Shown: one piece after another, positions 35,438 through 43,617 of the stretch
How positions within the stretch are numbered: the first letter of the stretch is position 1
How the letters are laid out: each line of letters opens with the position of its first letter
Assembly (NCBI RefSeq): GCF_900099735.1
Contig: NZ_FNDT01000004.1
Location: forward strand, 176,653 to 240,652
DNA length: 64,000 bases
From: Arthrobacter subterraneus
Lineage (GTDB): Bacteria > Actinomycetota > Actinomycetes > Actinomycetales > Micrococcaceae
Reading direction: 5' to 3'
Made by a program: the position numbers and the translations under genes
The notes under the pieces: model-generated
Seen by the model: only the letters and a program-made list of their open reading frames with translations
The model's database searches: none
What the model was told of the DNA's origin: nothing

Positions 35438-37252
35438 ATGAGCGAGTCGATGATGCGCGAGTCGATGCCGGTATCCGCCGCACCCGTCACCAAAGTCCTG
35501 ATCGCCAACCGCGGAGAGATCGCGGTCCGCGTCATCCGCGCGGCCAGGGATGAAGGCATCGCCTCGGTGGCCGTCTATGCCGATCCGGACCGGGACGCGC
35601 TGCACGTCCGCCTGGCCGATGAGGCCTTCGCGCTCGGCGGCAACACGGCGGCGGAGTCCTACCTCGTCATGGACAAGATCCTCGATGCTGCTGCACGCAG
35701 CGGCGCGGACGCCATCCACCCGGGCTACGGCTTCCTCTCCGAGAACGCCGGGTTTGCGCAGAAAGTGCTCGACGCCGGACTGACCTGGATTGGCCCCTCC
35801 CCTTCTGCCATTGCGCAGTTGGGCGACAAGGTGCAGGCCCGCCACATTGCCGAGAAGGTGGGCGCTCCCCTGGTTCCTGGCACCAAGGATCCGGTGTCCT
35901 CCGGACAGGAAGTACTCGATTTCGCCGACGAGTTCGGCCTGCCACTGGCTATCAAGGCCGCCTACGGGGGCGGCGGACGCGGCATCAAGGTGGTGCGTGA
36001 GCGTGCGGAGATTCCGGAGGCCTATGAGTCGGCGGTCCGTGAGGCGACGGCTGCGTTCGGCCGCGGCGAGTGTTTCGTTGAGCGTTTCCTCGATGCCCCC
36101 CGCCACGTGGAGACCCAGTGCCTCGCCGACGCGCACGGCAACGTGGTGGTGGTCTCCACCCGCGACTGCTCGCTCCAGCGCCGCAACCAGAAGCTGGTGG
36201 AGGAAGCTCCCGCACCGTTCCTGTCCGAAGACCAGAACCGCCGCCTGTATGAGGCGTCCAAGGCCATCCTGAAGGAAGCCGGCTACCAAGGCGCCGGGAC
36301 GTGCGAGTTCCTCGTGGGCCAGGACGGCACCATCTCGTTCCTCGAGGTCAACACCCGCCTCCAGGTGGAGCACCCCGTCTCCGAGGAAGTCACCGGCATT
36401 GACCTGGTGCGTGAGCAGTTCCGCCTCGCGCGCGGTGAGGAACTGGGCTATTCGGATCCCGAGATCCGCGGGCACTCCTTCGAATTCCGAATCAACGGGG
36501 AGGACGCCGGCCGCAACTTCATGCCTGCCCCCGGCACCGTTCAGACCCTGAAACTGCCGACCGGCCCCGGCGTGCGGGTGGATTCCGGCATCGAAGCCGG
36601 CGAGGTCATCGGCGGCAACTTCGACTCGATGCTGGCGAAACTCATCGTCTCGGGCGCCACGCGCACCCAGGCGCTGCAGCGGTCCCGCCGTGCGCTCGCG
36701 GAAATGCAGATCGAGGGCATGCCAACCGTCCTGCCGTTCCACGCCGCCGTCGTGAGCGACCCGGCCTTCGCTCCGGAGTCCGGCAGCTTCTCGGTACACA
36801 CCCGCTGGATCGAGACCGAGTTCACCAACACCATCGCGCCGTGGACCCCGGGCGGCGATGCCGCGGCGTCGGCAGAAGAGTCCGATGACCGGCAGCGGGT
36901 GACCGTCGAGGTCGGCGGCAAGCGCCTTGAAGTAGTGCTCCCTGCCTCGCTTGGCGTCGCCAACGGCAAGTCCGGCGGCAAGGCGGCCGCAAAGCCCAAG
37001 AAGGTTACCCGCGCACGCGGCGGGGCTGCCGCGGCCAGCGGCGATGACCTGACCTCGCCGATGCAGGGCACCATCGTCAAGGTGGCAGTCCAGGACGGCG
37101 ACGAGGTGTCCGAAGGCGACCTCATTGTGGTGCTCGAAGCGATGAAGATGGAGCAGCCGCTGACCGCCCACAAGTCCGGCACCCTGTCCGGGCTGACCGC
37201 GACGCCGGGCGACACGGTGTCCGCCGGCGCCGTGATCGCAGCGATCAGCTAG
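35438..37252 (+). CDS. accA3: Acyl-CoA carboxylase alpha subunit (biotin carboxylase plus biotin carrier)
   Basis: The 604-residue fusion has biotin carboxylase (about 15-460: [17 protein letters not shown], glycine loop [29 protein letters not shown]) and a C-terminal biotin carrier with the biotinylated lysine in [10 protein letters not shown] low-complexity Ala/Lys linker joins them. It carboxylates biotin with ATP and bicarbonate and pairs with the beta subunit at 28.8 kb. AAGGAG lies 11 nt before the ATG; a TAGGCT at 35402 could be the -10. Its 3' end overlaps the convergent cyclase-like gene by 4 nt. Confidence 0.96.
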   Translation: MSESMMRESMPVSAAPVTKVLIANRGEIAVRVIRAARDEGIASVAVYADPDRDALHVRLADEAFALGGNTAAESYLVMDKILDAAARSGADAIHPGYGFLSENAGFAQKVLDAGLTWIGPSPSAIAQLGDKVQARHIAEKVGAPLVPGTKDPVSSGQEVLDFADEFGLPLAIKAAYGGGGRGIKVVRERAEIPEAYESAVREATAAFGRGECFVERFLDAPRHVETQCLADAHGNVVVVSTRDCSLQRRNQKLVEEAPAPFLSEDQNRRLYEASKAILKEAGYQGAGTCEFLVGQDGTISFLEVNTRLQVEHPVSEEVTGIDLVREQFRLARGEELGYSDPEIRGHSFEFRINGEDAGRNFMPAPGTVQTLKLPTGPGVRVDSGIEAGEVIGGNFDSMLAKLIVSGATRTQALQRSRRALAEMQIEGMPTVLPFHAAVVSDPAFAPESGSFSVHTRWIETEFTNTIAPWTPGGDAAASAEESDDRQRVTVEVGGKRLEVVLPASLGVANGKSGGKAAAKPKKVTRARGGAAAASGDDLTSPMQGTIVKVAVQDGDEVSEGDLIVVLEAMKMEQPLTAHKSGTLSGLTATPGDTVSAGAVIAAIS

Positions 37253-38226
37253 CTTCCGGCGCTGTCCCACCAGGCAAGCGCCCTCGTACCGTAAAACGTC
37301 AGCCAGGGCGACCGCTCCCCCGCCGGTACGTCCACCTCGAACCACACGCGTCCCGGGTGGCGGCGCTCCTGGAGCCAGGTGCCGTCCGGTTGGCGGGCGG
37401 AACGGATGACGTCGATAGCGTCAGCCAGGCGCGGATCCGGGCTACCACCGTCGTGCAGGGTGGCAGCCCGGAAGTAGTCCACCGCGTTCAGTGCACTGTA
37501 GAACCAGCGGAACGGGTACGCGAACCGGGTGGCCCAGTGCGCCACGGGTTCCCCGGTGGAGAGCCGGTAAAGCAGGCGCCGCTCCAGCAGGTACTCCTCA
37601 CCCTTCCGGCGGGCCGCGCGGAGTTCTTCGCCGTCACCGGTGGCCGCCTCGCGGTACAGCAGGCCCCTGAGGACGTTCAGGGTCGAATGGAACGAGGACC
37701 GCGTGGAGCCCTCTACCCACTCGCAGTTCCAGCCGCCGTCGTCCTGCTGGTGTTCCGGGAACCACCGGGCGAGTCCGCTCACGTCGGCGCCCAGCCAGGT
37801 TCCGTTGGCGAGCGTGAAGGCGTTGATGCAGCAGTCCACCTCGCCGTCCCAGTAGGGCAGGTTGTCATACTCCCAGCGGCTGTTCCGTGCCAGCAGCTCT
37901 GCCGTGCCGGCGAGCGCGTCAGCGTCCAGCCCCCAGTCCCGCAGCGCATTCAGCGACCAGGTGGTTGCGGTGTAGGGCTGCCCCGCGTCGGGTGCAGCTT
38001 CGGGGCCCTCGAAGTCGAAGCCGGCGGGGAAGTACGCGCCGCCCGCCCACTGGCCGTCCCGATCCTGCTGGCCGAGCAGCACGGACCCGAACCCCTCGGT
38101 GGCGACCCGCGCCCGGGTTTCCCGCCACTGCTCCTCGGGCGCTTCCGCAAGGTCCCGCTGCACCTGCCAGCGCAGCGCGGGGTCGGTGTCGAGCAGCCAG
38201 GTCGGTAGTGCAGGGTCAGTCCGCAT
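37249..38226 (-). CDS. Squalene-cyclase-like / prenyltransferase-repeat protein of unknown substrate
   Basis: The 325-residue alpha-toroid protein has QW-like repeats ([51 protein letters not shown]). It is about half the length of true squalene-hopene cyclases, and no DxDD acid motif is seen, so a genuine cyclase is doubtful. The protein may be a degenerate or glycan-related barrel; such proteins are common and uncharacterised in actinobacteria. TACCCT 7 nt before the ATG fits a leaderless transcript. It converges with accA3. Confidence 0.7.
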   Translation of the reverse strand: MRTDPALPTWLLDTDPALRWQVQRDLAEAPEEQWRETRARVATEGFGSVLLGQQDRDGQWAGGAYFPAGFDFEGPEAAPDAGQPYTATTWSLNALRDWGLDADALAGTAELLARNSRWEYDNLPYWDGEVDCCINAFTLANGTWLGADVSGLARWFPEHQQDDGGWNCEWVEGSTRSSFHSTLNVLRGLLYREAATGDGEELRAARRKGEEYLLERRLLYRLSTGEPVAHWATRFAYPFRWFYSALNAVDYFRAATLHDGGSPDPRLADAIDVIRSARQPDGTWLQERRHPGRVWFEVDVPAGERSPWLTFYGTRALAWWDSAGS

Positions 38227-38233
38227 GGTGGAA

Positions 38234-38239
38234 AGGGTA
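38234..38239 (-). promoter_or_regulatory. Leaderless -10 element of the squalene-cyclase-like gene
   Basis: TACCCT lies 7 nt before the ATG at 38226. Confidence 0.4.
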
Positions 38240-38287
38240 CCGCGCGGAGGGTGGGCGGGGTGCCCGCCTGGTCAGTCAGCGCGGGCT

Positions 38288-38323
38288 GTTCAGTCATCGC
38301 CGCCTGTTCAGTCATCGCCGCCT
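38288..38323. repeat. 18-bp tandem duplication spanning the lipoprotein stop codon
   Basis: Two perfect copies of gttcagtcatcgccgcct lie at 38288-38305 and 38306-38323. The stop codon of the minus-strand lipoprotein gene (38308-38310) is in the second copy, so the unit duplicated the end of the gene. Confidence 0.85.
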
Positions 38324-39045
38324 CGTCCGCGGCCGCGGCCCTTGCCGCCGTCGTCATCGCCGTCGCCGTTGTTCGCTGCGTCGTTGCCGACCGCAGGAGC
38401 CGGGAGGATGGGTTCCTGCTGGCCCGTTCCCGTACCGCCTCCCGAGGTGCCGGAATTGCCCGACGTCCCGGAACCGCTGGAACCGCTGGAGCCGCTGTCC
38501 GTGGTCCCGGTGTCCAGGAGAGGTACGTCCGGGAGGGGTGCGTCTGCGACGGGCGCTGGTTCGGGGGCGGGGAGTTCCTCAGTGTCGTCGGTGTCGGTCT
38601 CCTCCGGATCGGGTTCTGTGTCCTTTTCCGGATCAGGCTCTTCCGGTTCCTCGGTCGGATCGGCCGGCGGCTCCTCCGGCTGGTCGACCGGTGGATCCGA
38701 CGGCGTGGACGGGGGTCCTGCGAGGGGTTGCGGCAGGTCGGACGCCGCGGGACCCGCTCCCGACCGCACCAACCGCTCGATCAGCTGCTCCACCCGCTGG
38801 AGAATCACGACGGCGCGTTCACCGGTGATGCGCCCTTCCACCTGTGCCGTCCGGACGCGGGCGGCGAGGCCATGCGCCGCGGCGACGGCGTCCGCGGTGT
38901 CGCCCCGCGCAGCGAGGACTGCGATCCCCTGCACTTCGGACTGGAGTTCCCGCGCCACCTCCGGCTCGATCTGCGGCGCCGAGCACCCGCTGAACACCAG
39001 CCCCGCCGCCACGGCCGCTGCGCACAGGGCGGCACGCATGCTCAT
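38308..39045 (-). CDS. Putative lipoprotein with Pro/Glu/Asp-rich stalk
   Basis: The 245-residue protein has a lipoprotein signal (LVFSGCS, Cys at residue 21) and a short helical domain of about 90 residues (EVARELQSEVQGIAVLAARGD...VVILQRVEQLIERL). A long low-complexity tail follows, rich in Pro/Glu/Asp and then Gly/Ser, ending in GRGRGRGGDD. It should be anchored outside the membrane with a flexible stalk. Its start overlaps the stop of the second Ser/Thr kinase by 4 nt, so it may be the kinase's extracellular partner or sensor. No known family was recognised. Confidence 0.75.
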   Translation of the reverse strand: MSMRAALCAAAVAAGLVFSGCSAPQIEPEVARELQSEVQGIAVLAARGDTADAVAAAHGLAARVRTAQVEGRITGERAVVILQRVEQLIERLVRSGAGPAASDLPQPLAGPPSTPSDPPVDQPEEPPADPTEEPEEPDPEKDTEPDPEETDTDDTEELPAPEPAPVADAPLPDVPLLDTGTTDSGSSGSSGSGTSGNSGTSGGGTGTGQQEPILPAPAVGNDAANNGDGDDDGGKGRGRGRGGDD

Positions 39046-40349
39046 GGCTGCACGCTTTCATACAGGCTGTCGAGCAGGGCGCCGGTACTCCCCGGCACGG
39101 TGGGCAGCGGGTTCGGGCCCGGCCCCGCCTGCACATCAAAAATGATGAGCAGGACGGCAAGCGTCAACCCCACCAGCACGACGACGACGGCCAGCACCCT
39201 GCCGCGCAGCCCGGTTCCAGCGTCCCGGCTTTCCTGGAGGGGGACGTCCGGTTGCGCTCCGCCGGACGCGACCGCTCCTGACATGGGGTGCGCCGCTGAC
39301 GAGGAGTTCGCGCCAAGCGGCGCGTCTGTCCCAAGCGGCGCATCCGCCCCAAGCGGCGCGCCCGCCCCAAGCGGCGCCTCCGTCCCACTCGGCACCGGCT
39401 GCGGGCAGGGAGCGCTGCTCTCGAACGACACCACAACCGGCGTCCGCGGAATGTCCAGCGGCTGCGCGGCGAGGGTCGGAGCGGGAGGTGCCGTCCTCGT
39501 CGTTGTTTCGGGTGTCAAGGCAACCGCAGGGAAGCCGGGCGCGTTCAGGCTGCGGACCACCTCGGCGGCGGTGGGCCGGTCCAGCGGGTTGTCCAGCGTC
39601 ATGGCGGTCAGGAGCCGGTACCAGCCTTCGCCGAAGGAGTCCGGGATGACCGGCGGACGGCTCAGCCGGGCCAGCGCGCTTTCCAGCCCGGTGCCGGGGA
39701 ACGCGGGTTCGCCGGTGAGGCACTCGATGAGGACCAGGCCGAGTGCGTAGACGTCCGTCGGGGTTCCCACGCGGTCGCCCCGGGCCTGTTCCGGGCTGAA
39801 ATAGGTGGCGGTGCCGATGAGGCTGCCGGTCGCGGTGACCCTGCTGCTTTCGAAGAACCTGGCGATTCCGAAGTCGGTCAGGAGGAAGCTGAATGAGCCG
39901 TCGGTTGCGTCGCCGGCACGGGTGAGCACGTTGGAGGGCTTGATGTCGCGGTGAACTATTCCGCAGCCGTGGATGTACTCAAGGGTGCGGGCAATGTCGC
40001 GGGCCGCCGTCGTCGTTCTTTCCGGGGACAGTGCGCCCTCGCGGAGCAGGGATCCCAGGTCCGGGCCCTTGACGTATTCCATGACGAGGTAGGAGGGTTC
40101 AAGCCGGATGCACTCGGCGTCCATGTCCAGCACCCGGACCAGGCCGGGGTGGTGGAGGGCAGCCAGCATTCGGGCTTCCGCTGACCCGCGCGCCACGCCC
40201 TCGGCGGATCCGCGGCGGAACATCTTGACCGCCACGTCCCGGTGCAGGCGGGTGTCACGCGCGCGGTAGACGTCCGCCATGCCCCCCGCGCCGATGACGC
40301 GGTCGAGGACATACCGTCCGCTCGCGAGCGTTTCCTGATCCATGCCCAT
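39042..40349 (-). CDS. Second membrane Ser/Thr protein kinase (PknB-like catalytic domain)
   Basis: The 435-residue protein has a full Hanks kinase domain (about 12-275: GAGGMADVYRA, VAVKMF, HRDIKPSN, TDFGIAR, GTATYFSPEQ). A Pro/Ala-rich linker with a repeated APLG unit leads to one membrane helix (about 385-407) and a short outside tail of about 28 residues with no PASTA domain. The start ATG has GGGAGCGG just before it. It is co-transcribed with the lipoprotein gene. It is distinct in sequence from the kinase in the FN3 operon, so the window encodes two separate kinase modules. Confidence 0.92.
   Translation of the reverse strand: MGMDQETLASGRYVLDRVIGAGGMADVYRARDTRLHRDVAVKMFRRGSAEGVARGSAEARMLAALHHPGLVRVLDMDAECIRLEPSYLVMEYVKGPDLGSLLREGALSPERTTTAARDIARTLEYIHGCGIVHRDIKPSNVLTRAGDATDGSFSFLLTDFGIARFFESSRVTATGSLIGTATYFSPEQARGDRVGTPTDVYALGLVLIECLTGEPAFPGTGLESALARLSRPPVIPDSFGEGWYRLLTAMTLDNPLDRPTAAEVVRSLNAPGFPAVALTPETTTRTAPPAPTLAAQPLDIPRTPVVVSFESSAPCPQPVPSGTEAPLGAGAPLGADAPLGTDAPLGANSSSAAHPMSGAVASGGAQPDVPLQESRDAGTGLRGRVLAVVVVLVGLTLAVLLIIFDVQAGPGPNPLPTVPGSTGALLDSLYESVQP
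39312..39383. repeat. 18-bp tandem repeats inside the kinase linker
   Basis: Four near-identical 18-bp units centred on aagcggcgc encode a repeated Ala-Pro-Leu-Gly-Ala/Thr-x in the juxtamembrane linker. Repeat number could vary in frame between strains. Confidence 0.8.
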
Positions 40350-40434
40350 CCGCTCCCGCTGAAAAATGCTAAGCCTGACAATGATTCTGGCCGAGCGTCC
40401 CTGCGGAAAACTTGGGAAGAGGCATCATGCAAAA

Positions 40435-40472
40435 GGCCCCCGCCCAATCCCCACGGGGATGGACGGGAGCCC
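40435..40472 (-). terminator. Rho-independent terminator of the MFS transporter gene
   Basis: A GC-rich stem (ggcccccgcccaatcccc paired with ggggatggacgggagccc) closes on a 2-nt turn. It is followed on the minus strand by CCTTTTG, a short U tract. It lies 18 nt after the transporter stop. Confidence 0.75.
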
Positions 40473-40490
40473 TTCAGTTCTGCTGCCTGA

Positions 40491-41903
40491 TCAGGCGATG
40501 TTGTTCTCGTAATCGCGGTCGCGGGTCTCCCGGGACAGCCACAGCGCAATGAACGTCAGCACCGCGGCGGCGCTCAGGTAGAGGCCCACGAGGAACGTGC
40601 TTCCGTCGGCTGCCTGCCAGAGGGCAATCGCCACGAACGACGCCGGCGCCGCCCCGATCACGCTGGACAGGTTGTACGCCACGGCGGAGCCGGTGTACCG
40701 GACGTTCGCGGGGAACAGTTCCGGCAGGATCGCCGCCATGGGCCCGAAGGTCAGGCCCATGAGGATGAAGCCGATGATGAGCAGCGCCATGGCCCCGCTG
40801 GTTCCGGCACCGAAGAGCGGCACCCAGGTCAGGCCGAACACGGCGATGCCGGCGGTGACCGCCAGGAGCATCTTGCGGCGGCCGAACTTCTCGGCCAGCG
40901 GCCCGGAGACCACGGTGAAGATACCGAAGAAGACGACGCCGATAATCAGCATCCAGAGGAAGTCTCCACGGCTGATGCCCAGTCCCGGAACAAACGCGGC
41001 TGCCGCGGCATCGGAATACTCGCGGCCGGCCGCCTCGGCGGCGGTGCGGGCCTGCTCCACCGTGGCCGGGGAGGTTCCGAAGGTCAGGGTGAAGGAGGTC
41101 ATCAGGTAGAACAGCACGTAGGTGGCGAACATGATGAACGTGCCCAGTGCCAGCGGACGCCACTGCTTGGTGAACACCGCGGCCAGGGGCAGCTTGACTA
41201 CCTTGCCCTTCTCGATGACCTGCTGGAACGAGAAGCTCTCGATCAGCTTGAGCCGGACGTAGAGGCCTACGATCACCAGGATGGCGCTGGCGATGAACGG
41301 TACGCGCCAGCCCCAGGCGAGGAATGCCTCGGTGGGCAGCACAGCGTTGAGAAGGACAAACAGCAGGTTGGCGATGATGAAGCCGATCGGCGCACCGAGC
41401 TGCGGGAAGGTTCCGTAGACGGCCCGCTTGCCCTTGGGTGCGTTCTCGGTGGCCAGCAGCGCAGCGCCGCTCCACTCGCCGCCGAGGGCGAGGCCCTGCA
41501 TGAAGCGCAGGAGGACCAGGATTGCCGGCGCCCAGAAGGACCACCCGGGTACCTGCGCCGTGGGAAGGACACCGATGAGGAAGGTGGCGATACCCATTGT
41601 CAGCAGGGAAGCGACCAGGGTGCCCTTGCGGCCGATCCGGTCACCGAAGTGGCCGAAGACGATCGACCCGAGCGGACGCGCGACGAACGCCACGCCGAAG
41701 ACCGCGAAGGACTGCAGCAGCGCAGTGGCCGGGTCGGAGTTCGGGAAGAAGAGTGCGGGGAACACCAGCACCGACGCCGTGGCGTAGATGTAGAAGTCGT
41801 AGAACTCGATGGTGGTGCCGATGAGGCTGGCGAAGATAACGCGACCGCGCGAGTTCAGCGGCTTGGTTGCCTCTGGTTCCACAGTCGATGATGACGATGA
41901 CAT
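40491..41903 (-). CDS. MFS transporter, metabolite:H+ symporter (ProP/ShiA-like) family
   Basis: The 470-residue protein with about twelve membrane helices has the MHS-family opening (SLIGTTIEFYDFYIYATASVLVFP) and the loop 2-3 signature FGHFGDRIGRKGTLV. A larger soluble insert between helices 7 and 8 carries SPATVEQARTAAEAAGREYSD. It likely imports a small organic acid, betaine or similar compound with protons; the substrate cannot be told from sequence. A canonical terminator follows. Its upstream region is shared with the nitrate transporter gene. Confidence 0.88.
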   Translation of the reverse strand: MSSSSSTVEPEATKPLNSRGRVIFASLIGTTIEFYDFYIYATASVLVFPALFFPNSDPATALLQSFAVFGVAFVARPLGSIVFGHFGDRIGRKGTLVASLLTMGIATFLIGVLPTAQVPGWSFWAPAILVLLRFMQGLALGGEWSGAALLATENAPKGKRAVYGTFPQLGAPIGFIIANLLFVLLNAVLPTEAFLAWGWRVPFIASAILVIVGLYVRLKLIESFSFQQVIEKGKVVKLPLAAVFTKQWRPLALGTFIMFATYVLFYLMTSFTLTFGTSPATVEQARTAAEAAGREYSDAAAAAFVPGLGISRGDFLWMLIIGVVFFGIFTVVSGPLAEKFGRRKMLLAVTAGIAVFGLTWVPLFGAGTSGAMALLIIGFILMGLTFGPMAAILPELFPANVRYTGSAVAYNLSSVIGAAPASFVAIALWQAADGSTFLVGLYLSAAAVLTFIALWLSRETRDRDYENNIA

Positions 41904-42035
41904 GGATTCTTGCTTTCTATGGACGGCGGTGGGGTGCGGAAATGGCGCCCGGCCGGAGGTGTTTTGTTGCTCTTAATCACAGCACTGTCGCCGAAGCGCG
42001 AGATAACCCGTCCACATTGTGGACACTTTCCTGAC

Positions 42036-42098
42036 GAACTTTTGGGCACTTCCGGCGGCTTCCGACGTCGTGGGGTAACCAGAAGTGCCCGAAAGTTC
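42036..42098. repeat. Long imperfect hairpin in the MFS / narK divergent region
   Basis: 17-bp arms (gaacttttgggcacttc and gaagtgcccgaaagttc) with one G-U-compatible mismatch flank a 29-nt loop. The architecture is like the dispersed 26-nt-loop element, but the sequence is unrelated and only one copy was seen. This 318-bp region holds no gene. Confidence 0.75.
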
Positions 42099-42135
42099 CG
42101 GGATAACGGGTGCTCCCGACCGCGGATAGCCGGAT

Positions 42136-42173
42136 GTCACACCGCGTTTACACAGCGACACCTGACTCGAAAC
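42136..42173 (+). promoter_or_regulatory. Candidate nitrogen-control site upstream of narK (GlnR/NnaR-like)
   Basis: Four 5-base half-sites recur every 11 bp: GTCAC, TTTAC, ACACC, GAAAC. The first and last match the actinobacterial GlnR half-sites gTnAC and GaAAC exactly. The TTTAC box starts exactly 37 bp before a -10-like TAGTGT at 42184, the same distance as at nirB. The GlnR/NnaR attribution is inference. Confidence 0.45.
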
Positions 42174-42221
42174 GCGCCCTTCCTAGTGTGGCTGTACTGC
42201 CCCTCGAACGAAAGGTTAGCC

Positions 42222-43616
42222 ATGAGCGTTGACCGCGCAGTTTCCCCGGAAACGCCCACAACAGCAACAGCACCCGCCGGCGCAGCACTCGTGCACCGGC
42301 CCGGCCGCTGGATCGACAACTGGAATCCGGAAGACCGCGGCCAGTGGGAATCAGGCGGTAGGGACATCGCCCGCCGCAACCTCCAGTGGTCCATCGCGTG
42401 CGAATTCCTCGGATTTGTTGTCTGGCAGCTCTGGTCCATTGTGGTGGTGTATCTCCCCGCCGCCGGCTTCAACTTCTCCACCGCCGAAATCTTCTGGCTC
42501 ATCTCGATGCCCAGCCTGGTCGGAGCGACCCTGCGCATCCCCTACACGTTCATGGTGCCGAGGCTGGGCGGCCGGAACTGGACCATCATCTCCGCCCTGC
42601 TGCTGCTCATCCCGGCCATCGGGCTCGCGATCGCGGTGGGCAACCCCGAGACGCCGTTCGGGGTCCTCCTCGCCATCGCCGCGCTCGCCGGCTTCGGCGG
42701 CGGCAACTTTGCCAGCTCGATGGCGAACATCACCTTCTTCTACCCGGTCCGGGAAAAGGGCTGGGCGCTGGGCCTGAACGCAGCGGGCGGAAACCTGGGT
42801 GCCGCCGTCGCGCAGCTGGTGGTTCCGCTGGCCGTCGCGACTGCCGCAGCAGCCACCCTCAACCTGCCGCTGGCGGGCTGGATCTGGGTGCCGCTCATCC
42901 TGATCGCGGCATTCGGTGCCTGGAAGTACATGGACAACCTGTCCAGCGCCAGGTCCGACCTCGCCGGCTCCATCGCCGCCCTGCGCGAGCCGCACCTGTG
43001 GGTGATGGCGTTCCTGTACATCGGGACGTTCGGCTCGTTCATCGGGTTCTCCGGCGTCTTCCCGAAGCTGATTCTCGACTCCTTCCCGGAGTTCTCCACC
43101 TTTGCGCTGGGCCCTGCTGCACTCTCGCTCGCGTTCCTCGGCCCGCTGGTCGGCTCGCTTGCCCGGCCATACGGCGGCCGACTCGCAGACCGCTGGGGCG
43201 GCGCACGGATCACGGTCTGCGCGTTCGCCGTCATGGCGCTGGCCGCACTCACCGTGGTGTGGACGCTCCCGCTGGGCAACTTCTGGCTCTTCCTGGGCCT
43301 CTTCCTGGTGCTCTTCGCGGCCGCCGGGTCCGGCAACGGCTCCACCTACCGGATGATCCCGGTGATCTTCGCCCTCCGTGGACGGTCGATGAGCACCATG
43401 AGCACCGGCCGCAAGGCTGCCGCTGCGCTGGGGCTCATCTCCGCGATCGGCGCCTACGGCGGCTTCGTCATTCCGCAGGTGCTGAACGCGTCCAAGGGTG
43501 CCACCGGCTCGTACGACGCCGCGTTCTACGGATTCGTCGGCGCCTACGCCCTGATGCTGGTAGTGACCTGGTTCTTCTACCTCCGCCGCAGCACCTCAAG
43601 CGTGGGGCACGTCTGA
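42222..43616 (+). CDS. narK: Nitrate/nitrite MFS transporter
   Basis: The 464-residue transporter starts at the ATG at 42222, preceded by AAAGG. About twelve helices are present, with nitrate-transporter signatures such as GFGGGNFASSMANITFFYP and GSGNGSTYRMIP. A cytosolic N-terminal stretch (WIDNWNPEDRGQWESGGRDIARRNL) is typical of actinobacterial NarK. It imports nitrate and/or exports nitrite and heads the narK-nasC-nasB operon, with nasC starting 1 nt after its stop. A longer upstream frame to 41910 would run through the hairpin and promoter and is rejected. Confidence 0.94.
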   Translation: MSVDRAVSPETPTTATAPAGAALVHRPGRWIDNWNPEDRGQWESGGRDIARRNLQWSIACEFLGFVVWQLWSIVVVYLPAAGFNFSTAEIFWLISMPSLVGATLRIPYTFMVPRLGGRNWTIISALLLLIPAIGLAIAVGNPETPFGVLLAIAALAGFGGGNFASSMANITFFYPVREKGWALGLNAAGGNLGAAVAQLVVPLAVATAAAATLNLPLAGWIWVPLILIAAFGAWKYMDNLSSARSDLAGSIAALREPHLWVMAFLYIGTFGSFIGFSGVFPKLILDSFPEFSTFALGPAALSLAFLGPLVGSLARPYGGRLADRWGGARITVCAFAVMALAALTVVWTLPLGNFWLFLGLFLVLFAAAGSGNGSTYRMIPVIFALRGRSMSTMSTGRKAAAALGLISAIGAYGGFVIPQVLNASKGATGSYDAAFYGFVGAYALMLVVTWFFYLRRSTSSVGHV

Positions 43617-43617
43617 G

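Noticed and set aside
35432..37345. 637-codon open frame antisense to accA3
   Set aside because: Shadow of the well-conserved biotin carboxylase/carrier gene.
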